From the NCBI GenBank assembly GCA_014728215.1, contig WJLZ01000015.1, forward strand, positions 1 through 35,293: a DNA stretch of 35,293 bases. The letters are read 5' to 3'. Below the pieces are notes generated by a model, which made no database searches, was not told the DNA's origin, and saw nothing but the letters and a program-made list of their open reading frames with translations. Each line of letters opens with the position of its first letter. Positions within the stretch are counted from its first letter, which is position 1. This stretch comes from Chitinivibrionales bacterium (lineage in GTDB: Bacteria; Fibrobacterota; Chitinivibrionia; Chitinivibrionales; WJKA01). Shown here in pieces: positions 1-8,121 of the stretch. The translations under genes and the position numbers were made by a program.

Positions 1-196
1 ACACCGAGACATTATTCTGGATTTTCACATTGTTCCCGATCACCACATTGCCGGCAATATTTACATTCTGGCCTAAAATACAGTTCCTCCCGATTCTCGC
101 CTGCTTCATCACATGGGAAAAATGCCAGATTTTCGTGCCGTTACCGATTTCACAGGGCTCATCCACATAGGCTGATTCATGTTTGAAATAGTTCAT
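1..196 (-). CDS. wlbB: UDP-2-acetamido-3-amino-glucuronate N-acetyltransferase, WlbB/WbpD-like (3' part outside window)
   Basis: Reading the minus strand from the ATG at 196 gives 65 codons, then the window ends. The protein opens MNYFKHESAYVDEPCEIG and runs into left-handed beta-helix hexapeptide repeats (IGRNCILGQN, VNIAGNVVIGNN, VKIQNNVSV). The phrase GTKIWHFSHV near residue 22 is typical of the WlbB/WbpD acetyltransferases. In the known pathway this enzyme acetylates the 3-amino group of the UDP-sugar, giving UDP-2,3-diacetamido-2,3-dideoxy-glucuronate for O-antigen or other glycans. The gene lies downstream of wlbA on the same strand, which fits the pathway. The aminotransferase (WlbC/WbpE) is not seen and may lie beyond base 1. 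Only the N-terminal third is visible, so a related hexapeptide acyltransferase cannot be fully excluded. Confidence 0.8.
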   Translation of the reverse strand, partial: MNYFKHESAYVDEPCEIGNGTKIWHFSHVMKQARIGRNCILGQNVNIAGNVVIGNNVKIQNNVSV

Positions 197-205
197 AGTT
201 ATGAT

Positions 206-568
206 TGGTGGAGTGGAGTGATGGAGTGGTGGAGTATTGGGATTACAATCTATTATCCTGCTTTATGCTGAACCCTGAACCCTTTCTTTTTTCCGTGCCT
301 TTCCGCGCGTTCCGTGGGGAAAAAGAATAGAACGCTGATAACGCTAATTGTGCTGATTTTAGCAGATTAGAAAATTTCGGGTGGGAAAGACAAGCGTGTA
401 TCCAAATATTCTATCCATCTACAAAAATGTGTGTTTTAAATTTTGTATTCCTCTTCCCCTTCGAAATTCCTTGTTCTTTGTTCAATATTCTTCATTTATC
501 TCATATCATCTGTGCCAATCTGTGCCCATCTTCTTTCCGTGTCTTTTCCGCGTGTTCCGTGGGTAAAA
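206..568. repeat. Intergenic spacer with degenerate dispersed-type repeats
   Basis: The spacer between wlbA and wlbB holds no convincing gene. It holds several low-complexity stretches: a GGAGTG-type repeat at about 206-236, a GAACCCT doublet at about 269-282, and two near-copies of a unit reading TTCCGTG..TTTCCGCG.GTTCCGTGGG at 289-324 and 533-568. Between them are phrases such as CGCTGATAACGCTAAT (about 333-348) and CTGTGCCAATCTGTGCCCATC (about 510-530). In my general knowledge, sequences of this style recur in spacers of several environmental bacterial genomes. I cannot show their copy number here. Short open frames on the plus strand in 381-900 are not supported as genes. Confidence 0.5.
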
Positions 569-572
569 CCTC

Positions 573-1514
573 TTACGCCCTCAGCAACCGGTGCGAATGC
601 TCTTTCACTCCCTTGGGCTCTGCATGACGGATATCATGGACCAGTTGTATCGATGCCCTGCAGTCTTCGGGACCAAAACCCCTGTTGTCTAGTATCCGTT
701 CGTACACCCGGGTATGCAGATCGGTAAAACCGCCCGAGAACTCGATTTCTGAACCGTCAACCGTAACCGAACGGAACGTACTCTGTCCATTTCCTTTGAT
801 TGAATCCGGCATATTCGTCTTATCTATCGATAAATACCATTTTACCCGCGCCCGTTGCAGTTCCAGATACCCGCTGATCGTTTTTTCATCGGCAGCATGA
901 ACTTCATACCCTTCCACCTCACCAAATATCCAGATCAGCATATCAAAGAAATGGACCCCGATATTGGTTGCCAACCCACCCGACTGGGTTACATTCCCTT
1001 TCCAGGAAACCAGATACCATTTCCCCCGTGAAGTGATATAGGTCAAATCGATATCGTGCTTATCGCCATTGCTCTCTTTCTCGATTTTCTGCTTGAGCGC
1101 GATAATTGACGGGTGCGTTCTTAACTGAAGAATACAATGGATCTTTTTACCAAACTCTTCACTTAATTCCTCGAGAGCATCGATATTCCAGGGATTGATT
1201 ACCAGAGGTTTTTCACAGACGGCGTCGGCGCCTAACCGCAGCGCCAGGCGAATGTGCGCATCGTGAAGATAATTGGGCGAACAGATAGTCAGATAGTCGA
1301 TTGCTTCGTGTCTTCGGCGAAGTTTTTCCAGGTGACGGTCGAACCGTTCGAATTCCTTGAAAAAGCTGACATCGAAAAAATACCGGTCCAGTATGCCAAC
1401 CGAATCGTTCGGGTCACAGGCTGCAATCAGTTCATTGCCCGTCTCCTTGATTGCTTTTAAATGACGGGGTGCGATATATCCGGCCGCGCCGGTGAGAGCA
1501 AAATGTTTGGCCAT
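573..1514 (-). CDS. wlbA: UDP-N-acetylglucosaminuronate 3-dehydrogenase, WlbA/WbpB family
   Basis: This 313-residue Gfo/Idh/MocA-family oxidoreductase oxidises C3 of UDP-GlcNAcA with NAD+, preparing it for transamination. The N-terminus has the hallmark GAAGYIAPRHLKAI (residues 9-22), followed by AACDPNDSVGILDRYF and FFKEFERFDRHLEKLRR. These identify the WlbA/WbpB subfamily rather than a generic oxidoreductase. The EKPL motif near residue 100 carries the catalytic lysine, and GGLATNIGVHFFDML near 180 is the conserved histidine-containing helix. The length is near the family's usual 310-350. The ATG at 1514 is preceded by only a weak ribosome site. The wlbB-like gene follows about 380 bp downstream, and together they point to synthesis of a diacetamido uronic acid for surface glycans. 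Confidence 0.9.
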   Translation of the reverse strand: MAKHFALTGAAGYIAPRHLKAIKETGNELIAACDPNDSVGILDRYFFDVSFFKEFERFDRHLEKLRRRHEAIDYLTICSPNYLHDAHIRLALRLGADAVCEKPLVINPWNIDALEELSEEFGKKIHCILQLRTHPSIIALKQKIEKESNGDKHDIDLTYITSRGKWYLVSWKGNVTQSGGLATNIGVHFFDMLIWIFGEVEGYEVHAADEKTISGYLELQRARVKWYLSIDKTNMPDSIKGNGQSTFRSVTVDGSEIEFSGGFTDLHTRVYERILDNRGFGPEDCRASIQLVHDIRHAEPKGVKEHSHRLLRA

Positions 1515-1525
1515 GGGGGTAGACT

Positions 1526-1745
1526 ATCCTTTTTGGGTAAGAGGTCAAATGTCTGTCATCGGTCATCATCAGCAATTGTTCCGCCTGATTTTCATCTATG
1601 ATACCGACTTTTAAAATATTCCTGAAGCATGATTTCGGGGAATCGCAGCATCCCTTACAATCACACTGTATGGTTCTTCGAGAATCTCCCTGAGTGTCGC
1701 AACCGCTTTTGTGCACAAGTCAATCTGGAGTTTCAGCTTTTCCAT
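1526..1745 (-). pseudogene. Decayed HEPN / nucleotidyltransferase substrate-binding protein (HI0074 family)
   Basis: An ATG at 1745 overlaps the last 13 bases of the upstream nucleotidyltransferase gene. The frame reads MEKLKLQIDLCTKAVATL, then REILEEPYSVIVRDAAIP, and stops at 1611 after only 44 residues. In another frame the sequence continues as SPKSCFRNILKVGIIDEN, then QAEQLLMMTDDRHLTSYP, to about 1526. Both pieces match the start and the later part of HI0074-type HEPN proteins (about 140 residues). The usual middle helix (RFEFTFE..WK type) is missing, and the C-terminus is cut off just before wlbA. So the copy has an internal deletion with a frameshift plus a 3' truncation. The family identification is by eye. 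Confidence 0.7.
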
Positions 1746-2065
1746 AGCACCACACCTTCTTCCGGAGCGCCCCTGCGCATTGTTTCACCCGCTTTTGACA
1801 AATCGACGACATCGACAGTATACGGCAGATTGCTCTCTTCGCATTCCGCACGAATCAATGACAATTCCCGATCTATGGCCTCATCTGAGGCGACTGCAAT
1901 ATCAATATCCGATGATCGGACATGAGTTCCTTTTGCCCTGGAACCGAAAAGATAAACCGTGCAGCTTTTGTCACGAAGATACTTTTTTATTATCTCTGTA
2001 AGTATCCTTCGGTGAGAATCGGACAACCCTGTGTTTTTTGAATGTAGCTGAGCAGACTGTTGCAT
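1733..2065 (-). CDS. MNT-type minimal nucleotidyltransferase
   Basis: This 110-residue protein carries the nucleotidyltransferase core VYLFGSRAKGTHVRSSDIDIAVAS (residues about 38-61). GSRAKG is the G-S motif, and DID holds the paired metal-binding aspartates. A third acidic position is likely in TVDVVDLS near residue 85. Such proteins pair with HEPN proteins as MNT-HEPN toxin-antitoxin modules, in which the MNT enzyme can AMPylate the toxin. The partner gene overlaps its 3' end but is broken, so this enzyme may be an orphan antitoxin. The start ATG at 2065 gives a length normal for the family. The gene looks intact. Confidence 0.85.
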   Translation of the reverse strand: MQQSAQLHSKNTGLSDSHRRILTEIIKKYLRDKSCTVYLFGSRAKGTHVRSSDIDIAVASDEAIDRELSLIRAECEESNLPYTVDVVDLSKAGETMRRGAPEEGVVLWKS

Positions 2066-2083
2066 GTTATAAAAACCGATGAA

Positions 2084-2923
2084 TCATGCGGAAATTTTCA
2101 AAAGCCCTTCGCTGCATGAATCGGGAATAAGCGTATTGTCCCGATAGTATCCCAGCTTATGAGTGGGCTTGCTTGCGCCATGGAAATCGGAACCGCCGGT
2201 GATTGTAATGTCAAAAGCCTTGGCGATATCCATATACTGCGGCAGTTGTGAATCCGAGGTGTATGGTGTGTAAACCTCTATTCCGCCGAGTCCGGCATCG
2301 GTAAGCTGCTTTACGAATTTTTTCAGGTCCTCAGGCTCGAGCCTGCACTGAGAAGGGTGGGCCAGGACAACTGTTGCGCCGACCTCACAAAGAAGCTCGA
2401 CCGCTTTATTGGGTTCCAGCCTGAACCGGTCGACATAGCCGAGTGCGCCCTTGGCAAGATACGTATCAAAGGCTTCCTGCACCGATGCAACATACCCTTT
2501 TTCCAACATTTTGCGGGCCATGTGGGGACGAGACACGACATCACCACCAGCCAGCGAAGAGACTTCTTCGAGCGAAATATCGACCCCGGCTTCATTGAGC
2601 TTACAAATAATCCGTTCATTGCGAAAATCACGGCTGTCCCTGGTCTCCTGAAGCATCTTTTCTAATAGTGCATAACCGGGTGAAACGCCGTACCCGACAA
2701 TGTGACAGTTCCCCGATTTCCATTCGGCCGAAATTTCAACTCCGGGAAAAGGCGTGATTCCCTGCGCCTGCGCGGCACGAACAAACCGCTCGAGTCCAGC
2801 AGTGGTGTCATGATCGGTCAGCCCGAGGGCGGTAAGCCCCTGTTGAACTGCAAAGGCAACGAGATCTTCGACGGAATACGATCCGTCCGATTCATTTGAA
2901 TGGGTGTGGAGGTCGATAGGCAT
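2084..2923 (-). CDS. PHP-domain phosphoesterase, YciV/TrpH (RNase AM) family
   Basis: I place the start at the ATG at 2923, giving 279 residues. A TTG at 2944 would add seven residues but splits nothing known. The PHP metal motifs appear in order: DLHTHSNESDGS at the N-terminus, GLTDHDT near 37, FPGVEIS near 62, RPHMARKML near 136, VVLAHPSQ near 190 and GGSDFHG near 246. Family members hydrolyse 3',5'-nucleoside bisphosphates and in E. coli act as a 5'-3' exoribonuclease on short RNAs. The protein is cytoplasmic, with no signal peptide. It follows the cysDNC genes on the same strand after about 200 bp, with no obvious shared role. Confidence 0.87.
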   Translation of the reverse strand: MPIDLHTHSNESDGSYSVEDLVAFAVQQGLTALGLTDHDTTAGLERFVRAAQAQGITPFPGVEISAEWKSGNCHIVGYGVSPGYALLEKMLQETRDSRDFRNERIICKLNEAGVDISLEEVSSLAGGDVVSRPHMARKMLEKGYVASVQEAFDTYLAKGALGYVDRFRLEPNKAVELLCEVGATVVLAHPSQCRLEPEDLKKFVKQLTDAGLGGIEVYTPYTSDSQLPQYMDIAKAFDITITGGSDFHGASKPTHKLGYYRDNTLIPDSCSEGLLKISA

Positions 2924-2972
2924 GAGCAAGGATCTCAGGGTCAAAGTTAGGAAACCGGTTTTGAGAAAAGAG

Positions 2973-3087
2973 AATCAAAAGTTAAAGGTCGAAAGTTAAA
3001 AATGAGAATAACAAATGACGATAATGGAGTGCAACGGTCAGAATTCAACATTTTTTTTCTTAACCTCAACCTCAGCCTCAACCTCTC
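2973..3087. repeat. Low-complexity intergenic repeat-like segment
   Basis: The 205-bp gap between the PHP gene and cysNC includes AAAAGTTAAAGG followed by GAAAGTTAAAAA (2977-3001), and a tandem AACCTCAACCTCAGCCTCAACC (about 3062-3083, a 6-base CTCAAC/CTCAGC unit). The base composition is unlike the flanking genes. It resembles the repeat-like spacer between wlbA and wlbB in style but is not the same sequence. No gene is supported here. Confidence 0.4.
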
Positions 3088-3128
3088 AAATCGTTGTCTC
3101 TCTCCTTGTCTCCAATCTTTTTTCACCA

Positions 3129-5030
3129 TCAGTGTTCAAGTATTTTCGCTTCTATCAACTTGTCAATAATTTCTTCGACAATTTCATCGACACTTCGGAG
3201 GTCGGTTTCAACGGTTATTTCCGGATTTCCGGGTTCTTCGTAGGGTGAAGATACTCCGGTAAAATCTTTGATTTCACCCCTGTCGGCTTTTTTATACAAA
3301 CCTTTGGGATCCCGCCGTTTGCAGACGGAAAGATCACAACGAACAAAGATTTCAAAAAAGCGGCCTTCGGGTATAATGGAACGGGCGAAATTGCGCTGGG
3401 TTTTCAAGGGAGAAATGAAGGTGCAGAGAACGATCCGTCCATTCTCGTAAAAGAGTTTGGCAACTTCACTGACCCGTCTGATATTTTCATTCCGGTCTTT
3501 TTCGGAAAATCCAAGATCGCCGCACAGGCCATGCCGGATATTATCACCATCAAGGAGCATGGTCTGACAGCCGGTATCAAACAGCTTTTTCTCAAGCGCC
3601 TTTGCAACCGTTGATTTCCCTGCTCCCGAATAGCCGGTCAACCAGAGTACCGCAGCCTTGTGGCCGTTACGCAACTCGCGGGCTTCCTGCGAAATGGTCT
3701 GTCCCTGCCAGGTCACATTGGATGAATGGCGGCGTCCATGCTCATCCTGATGGGCGATACGTATTACTTCGTCAAGCTCCTTGACCGGTCCCCTTATCAT
3801 GCCTGCTGCAGCAGTCAGATTCGTTACAGGGTCGATAAGAATGAATGAGCCGGTAGCCTGGTTTGACTTATAGGAATCAAAGAACAGCGGCTGGGAAGTG
3901 GTAATCTCTACCCGTCCGATTTCATTAAGATGAAAGGTATCGGCCTGTTCCCGATGCAGCGTGTTAACATTGATCCGATAGTTCAGTTTCGATACCGATG
4001 CCTTGACACTCCTGCTGGTATGTTTGAGAATATAATGGGTTTTTAATGAAAAGGGCTTTTCATCCATCCAGCATAAAATCGCTTCGAAATGATTACTCAC
4101 CGTGGGCAAATTATTCTTCCGCACGATCATATCGCCCCGGCTGACATCGATTTCATCGTTCAATGTCAGGACCACCGATTGAGATGCAAAGGCTTCTTTC
4201 AAATTACTGTCATAGGTAACAACCTCTTTTACCGAGGAGGTTTTTCCCGACGGCAGCGCAAGGACCTTTTCACCGGGCGAAATTGTCCCCGAAACAACCA
4301 TGCCGGCATAACCCCTGAAGTCAAGATGCGGTCGTACCACATATTGGACCGGGAACCTGAAATCGATCAGGTTTTTATCGGCCATAACATGAACATTTTC
4401 GAGATAATGAAGCAATGTGAACCCATCATACCAGGGCATATTCGGACTTCGCTCGACAACATTATCTCCCTTGAGCGCGGACACGGGGATAAAGGTGATA
4501 TCATGAATATCAAGCTTCTGAGAAAATCGCTTGTATTCGTCAACAATATCATCATACACCTGCTGGGAATAGTCGACAAGGTCCATCTTATTGACCGCAA
4601 CGATCATATGGGGGATCTGAAGGAGGGAGACCAGAAAACCATGCCGCTTTGACTGGGTCATGACCCCATTGCGGGCGTCGACAAGAATGATTGCCAGTTC
4701 GGCGGTTGATGCACCCGTGATCATATTCCGCGTATACTGCTCGTGCCCCGGCGTATCGGCGATAATAAACTTCCGGTTGGTTGTCTCAAAATACCGGTAG
4801 GCTACGTCGATGGTAATCCCCTGCTCCCGCTCGGCGGCAAGGCCGTCCAGAAGAAGAGCAAGATCGGCCTCTTCCTGCCCCCGTTTTTTCGATGTCTTTT
4901 CTACTGCAGCAAACTGATCTTCAAATATCGATTTGGTTTCGTATAACAGCCGACCAATCAATGTTGACTTACCGTCATCCACACTCCCGGTTGTGGTAAA
5001 CCGCAGAAGCGTTTTCTTGGATTCTGCCAT
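3129..5030 (-). CDS. cysNC: Bifunctional sulfate adenylyltransferase subunit 1 / adenylylsulfate kinase (CysN-CysC, NodQ-like)
   Basis: This 633-residue fusion has an N-terminal GTPase half. Its G1 loop is GSVDDGKST (15-23), G3 is DTPGHEQYTRNM (92-103) and G4 is NKMD (147-150), followed by beta-barrel domains. The APS-kinase half starts near 450, with the P-loop GYSGAGKST (466-474), DGDNIRHGL (494-502) and FISPLKTQR (538-546). The C-terminal segment KGLYKKADRGEIKDFTG is the conserved APS-kinase substrate region. With CysD the protein makes APS from sulfate and ATP, driven by GTP, then phosphorylates it to PAPS. Its start overlaps the cysD stop as TAATG, so translation is probably coupled. The fused form is the NodQ arrangement. 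Confidence 0.96.
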   Translation of the reverse strand: MAESKKTLLRFTTTGSVDDGKSTLIGRLLYETKSIFEDQFAAVEKTSKKRGQEEADLALLLDGLAAEREQGITIDVAYRYFETTNRKFIIADTPGHEQYTRNMITGASTAELAIILVDARNGVMTQSKRHGFLVSLLQIPHMIVAVNKMDLVDYSQQVYDDIVDEYKRFSQKLDIHDITFIPVSALKGDNVVERSPNMPWYDGFTLLHYLENVHVMADKNLIDFRFPVQYVVRPHLDFRGYAGMVVSGTISPGEKVLALPSGKTSSVKEVVTYDSNLKEAFASQSVVLTLNDEIDVSRGDMIVRKNNLPTVSNHFEAILCWMDEKPFSLKTHYILKHTSRSVKASVSKLNYRINVNTLHREQADTFHLNEIGRVEITTSQPLFFDSYKSNQATGSFILIDPVTNLTAAAGMIRGPVKELDEVIRIAHQDEHGRRHSSNVTWQGQTISQEARELRNGHKAAVLWLTGYSGAGKSTVAKALEKKLFDTGCQTMLLDGDNIRHGLCGDLGFSEKDRNENIRRVSEVAKLFYENGRIVLCTFISPLKTQRNFARSIIPEGRFFEIFVRCDLSVCKRRDPKGLYKKADRGEIKDFTGVSSPYEEPGNPEITVETDLRSVDEIVEEIIDKLIEAKILEH

Positions 5031-5989
5031 TAGAAATAACCTTCCTTCTTTTTTTGTTCCATCGATGAATCACTGGTGAGATCGATGACCCGATTCTCCC
5101 GCTCCGATTTTTTTGCAGCGGCAACCTCGGCAAGGATTTCATCAATGGTGTGCGCCGTGGAAGGAATCGCACCGGTGCAGGGAATACATCCTAAACTGCG
5201 AAATCTGCACGACATTGTTGTGATCTCAGATTCACTCACATCTACTTTTGAATCGGGATCCACCGTATCGATGGAATAGACCGGGATCAAAATCCCTTTC
5301 CGTTCCACGACTTTTCGTTCCCGGGCAAAATAGAGCGGAACGATGGGAATGTTTTCGACTTTGATATAGGTCCAGATATCGAATTCGGTCCAGTTACTGA
5401 GGGGAAATACCCGTACCGACTGGCCGTCGTTGATTCTCGCATTATAGATATTCCATAATTCGGGACGCTGGTTTTTCGGATCCCACTGGCCGAACTCATC
5501 GCGTAAAGAAAATATACGCTCCTTGGCCCGGGATTTCTCTTCGTCCCGCCGCGCACCGCCAAAGGCAGCATCAAACTCATGCTTGCGTAATCCTTCCAGA
5601 AGCCCCTGCGTTTTCAAATACCAGCAGCATTTATCGTTTCCAAGCCGGGTAGGATGAGCACCCTTTTCGATCCATTCTTCATTCCGTTCCACAATCAGAT
5701 TGGCGCCGATCTCTTTGCAATAATTATCACGAAATTCATACATCTCGGGGAATTTATACCCTGTATCAACATGCATAAGAGGAAAGGGAATCTTTCCCGG
5801 ATAAAAGGCTTTTTGGGCAAGACGGAGCATGACACTCGAATCTTTTCCCACAGAATAGAGCATAACCGGATTTTTAAACTCGGCAACTACTTCACGCATG
5901 ATATGAATCGATTCGGATTCCAGCTGCTTGAGATAGACCAGATCATAGGAACCAGCGTTCTGTTTTTGCATATCAGCAGTCGGTTGCAT
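5030..5989 (-). CDS. cysD: Sulfate adenylyltransferase subunit 2 (CysD/NodP)
   Basis: This 319-residue ATP-pyrophosphatase-fold enzyme adenylylates sulfate. The PP-loop is [10 protein letters not shown] (45-54). Further conserved stretches are [16 protein letters not shown] (near 74), [16 protein letters not shown] (near 143) and [17 protein letters not shown] (near 258). The last marks the CysD family C-terminal region. The length is slightly above the usual 300-305, mainly in the first 15 residues, and a second ATG lies at 5971. A GAGGAG ribosome site lies a little upstream of the ATG at 5989. It is the first gene of a two-gene unit with cysNC, following a roughly 600-bp spacer that should hold the promoter. 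Confidence 0.96.
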   Translation of the reverse strand: MQPTADMQKQNAGSYDLVYLKQLESESIHIMREVVAEFKNPVMLYSVGKDSSVMLRLAQKAFYPGKIPFPLMHVDTGYKFPEMYEFRDNYCKEIGANLIVERNEEWIEKGAHPTRLGNDKCCWYLKTQGLLEGLRKHEFDAAFGGARRDEEKSRAKERIFSLRDEFGQWDPKNQRPELWNIYNARINDGQSVRVFPLSNWTEFDIWTYIKVENIPIVPLYFARERKVVERKGILIPVYSIDTVDPDSKVDVSESEITTMSCRFRSLGCIPCTGAIPSTAHTIDEILAEVAAAKKSERENRVIDLTSDSSMEQKKKEGYF

Positions 5990-6193
5990 TAACGGTACCG
6001 CTCCTCTTCAATTAAAAGTTGTGTGAAAATAATCTAAAAATAGGTTGTATTGCTTACCTGAGTAAATCTCAGAAAAGTTATTAAAATAAATAAATACAAT
6101 TATCGTATCGATTAAATTTTATTTGAATTTGTGTTGCAAATTCATGAGGGTTTGACAAAAGAATATTACTCTCTGAATAATAATACACATTAA

Positions 6194-6310
6194 AAAGATG
6201 ACACCGTTATCTGGTCAGAGCGCACCTTTCCCCTGTCGGCGGTACGGTTTGAAAGCGGCAATCCGATTATGGAAGAGAATACGGAGGAAAAACTTCTATA
6301 TTCTCGTTAA
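6194..6310 (+). pseudogene. Possible C-terminal remnant of a lost gene
   Basis: A 38-codon open stretch bounded by an upstream TAA and ending in TAA translates to KDDTVIWSERTFPLSAVR followed by FESGNPIMEENTEEKLLYSR. It has no usable start near its beginning. Its composition is protein-like and more GC-rich than the AT-rich DNA around it. I do not recognise the family. It could be chance, so confidence is low. Confidence 0.25.
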
Positions 6311-6536
6311 CACTTAATTAGCCACTGCTATGCTCAGCTTCTTTGCCGATACTATCGATATTACTTGAAGTGTTTTTTGCAACCGAAGAAACCACAGTAG
6401 GTTGCTATTACCTTGAAAATACAATTATATAATTCAGAAATAGTCATTGCAAGAGAAAGATTGAAGGAATATTTTAATTAAAGGTAACTAAAAATATGCG
6501 AATATTTGATTATGTGATGTGGTAATGGAGGTTTTC

Positions 6537-6575
6537 TCCGGGATGTCTTCACAAGCGCTTCAGAACTGTCCCGGA
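6537..6575 (-). other. Inverted repeat just downstream of rpoD
   Basis: A perfect 7-base inverted repeat, TCCGGGA / TCCCGGA, flanks about 25 bases that include the palindrome AAGCGCTT and a TTC/GAA pair. It could therefore fold into a longer interrupted hairpin. It starts 11 bases past the rpoD stop codon. No T-run follows in the direction of transcription, so it is not a standard intrinsic terminator. It may be a 3' RNA structure. Confidence 0.35.
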
Positions 6576-6585
6576 TATTCAGATT

Positions 6586-8121
6586 TTAATATTCGCTGTC
6601 GGCAAATCCTTGCTCCCGTTCTTCTTTCCAGGCAGACAGTTGCCGTGTCCGGCTTGGATGTTTCAGTTTGCTCAGGGCCTTGGTTTCAATCTGGCGGACC
6701 CGCTCCCGTGAAATGTTAAAAGCTTCTCCGATCTCTTTGAGCGTCTTAATCCGCCCATCATCAAGACCAAAACGCATCACCAGGATCTCTTTTTCTTTGC
6801 TGTGAAGCGAATCGAGTACTTTAGAGATATTCTCCCGAAGCGTGAGTAGTGAAACACGCTGAGAGGGATCTTCAGCTTTTGTATCTTCGATATATTCACC
6901 GACCGTTGAACTGCCGTCATTACCGATCTCCATATCTAAAGAAATCGGATCTAATGAATACTCCAGAGCTCTTCTTACCTTTGAAATCGAATACCCAAGA
7001 GCATCAGCAATCTCTTCATGCGTAGGCTCAGATCCATATTCGGTAACCCATTTTTTACAGAAACGGATAGTTTTGTTAACGAGCTCAAGAGTGTTTGCGG
7101 GAATTCGGATAGTTTTCGACTTATCGTTAATCGCCCTTGATATCGCCTGTCGTATCCACCAGGTAGCATAGGTGCTGAATTTATATCCCTTTTTGTAGTT
7201 GAAATTTTCGACAGCCTTGATAAGCCCCCGATTTCCTTCCTGAATCAAATCGATTATTTCCATTCCCCGGAGGATATATTTTTTGGCAATACTTACAACC
7301 AGACGGACATTAGCTTCAATAATGGCGCATTTGGCCTTATTCCGTTTTTCTTCCCACTGCTCGAATTCATCCAGTTCTTCATCGCGACCTTCGGCCATAA
7401 GCGAATTCTTGTACTTGGTCAGAATATGTTGTATCTGCTTTGAATTGAGATTCAACTGACGGCATAAACCGACCGTATCCAGACTTACCGATTCAATTTT
7501 TTCCTCAAGCTGCTGTTTTTTTGTTTTTGAACTGGTTTTTTTAAGATCTTCTTTGAGGCTTTTAATTGTTTTTTCTTTGCGTTTTATTGAGGATATTGTT
7601 TTGAGGAAATTGTTTCGAAGCTCTTCAAAATCATTCTGATTAGAATACTGCTCTTCTTCGATTTGCAGAACATTAATACATTCAATTTCGTTACGCTTGA
7701 ATTCGTCACCAATACGATAAAGGCTCTCAAAGGCGATCGATGAGCTGAACGCCATTTCGAACAACTTACTTTGCGCCGATTCCATTTCTTTGGCATAGGC
7801 GGCTTCCTGGTCTCGTGAAAGCAAAGGAACTCTTCCAACCGTATTCAGATACACCCAGGTAGGATCGGAATATCGAGGCTGTTTTCTGACCCCTGCCACA
7901 CGTTTTGTGCGGGCAACCGGTGCCGCCGCCTCTTTAGGAGAGACCAGCGTATTCAAGGTAATATCATTATCCTTGAGGTGCTGGATTATAAGAGAGCGTT
8001 GGCTATCCGACGTGGTTAGTTCATCTACCTGAACATCGGTAACGAATCCCTGCAATTTTGCCAGCTTATGAAGCCGTTTTTCAGTTCGTGCATTAAGGGC
8101 CGAAGAGCTTTTTTTTGTCAT
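6586..8121 (-). CDS. rpoD: RNA polymerase primary sigma factor (sigma-70)
   Basis: This 511-residue housekeeping sigma factor has region 1.2 ([21 protein letters not shown], about 83-103) and a charged non-conserved insertion (about 160-265). Region 2 holds [36 protein letters not shown] and [17 protein letters not shown]. Region 3 includes [19 protein letters not shown]. Region 4 has the helix-turn-helix [20 protein letters not shown], which contacts the -35 element. The N-terminal 80 residues contain a short helical region as in other RpoD proteins. The ATG overlaps the dnaG stop (ATGA), so the two genes are translationally coupled. This is the dnaG-rpoD arrangement of the macromolecular synthesis operon, without rpsU in this window. 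Confidence 0.97.
   Translation of the reverse strand: MTKKSSSALNARTEKRLHKLAKLQGFVTDVQVDELTTSDSQRSLIIQHLKDNDITLNTLVSPKEAAAPVARTKRVAGVRKQPRYSDPTWVYLNTVGRVPLLSRDQEAAYAKEMESAQSKLFEMAFSSSIAFESLYRIGDEFKRNEIECINVLQIEEEQYSNQNDFEELRNNFLKTISSIKRKEKTIKSLKEDLKKTSSKTKKQQLEEKIESVSLDTVGLCRQLNLNSKQIQHILTKYKNSLMAEGRDEELDEFEQWEEKRNKAKCAIIEANVRLVVSIAKKYILRGMEIIDLIQEGNRGLIKAVENFNYKKGYKFSTYATWWIRQAISRAINDKSKTIRIPANTLELVNKTIRFCKKWVTEYGSEPTHEEIADALGYSISKVRRALEYSLDPISLDMEIGNDGSSTVGEYIEDTKAEDPSQRVSLLTLRENISKVLDSLHSKEKEILVMRFGLDDGRIKTLKEIGEAFNISRERVRQIETKALSKLKHPSRTRQLSAWKEEREQGFADSEY

Larger units (their letters stand above)
5990..6585. other. Long AT-rich spacer between rpoD and cysD
   Basis: This 596-bp stretch holds no intact gene. 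It contains a short plus-strand open stretch (annotated separately at 6194-6310) that reads like the tail of a lost gene. It also holds an inverted repeat close to the rpoD stop (6537-6575) and otherwise AT-rich sequence. The cysD promoter should lie near 6000-6200 on the minus strand, but I cannot point to a clear -35/-10 pair. I saw no recognisable riboswitch. Confidence 0.5.

Noticed and set aside
381-900. Several short plus-strand open frames
   Set aside because: They lie in repeat-like spacer or opposite wlbA, with no ribosome sites and no recognisable protein pattern.
1432-1716. 94-residue minus-strand open frame as a gene of its own
   Set aside because: It is the shifted frame of the broken HEPN gene and runs into wlbA. 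Only its middle is protein-like, so it is part of the pseudogene entry.
4089-4652. 187-codon plus-strand open frame
   Set aside because: It lies opposite the GTPase half of cysNC, which is clearly the real gene.
5990-6190. SAM riboswitch or other sulfur-linked riboswitch ahead of cysD
   Set aside because: I could not find the conserved stems. The region is AT-rich and unstructured by eye.
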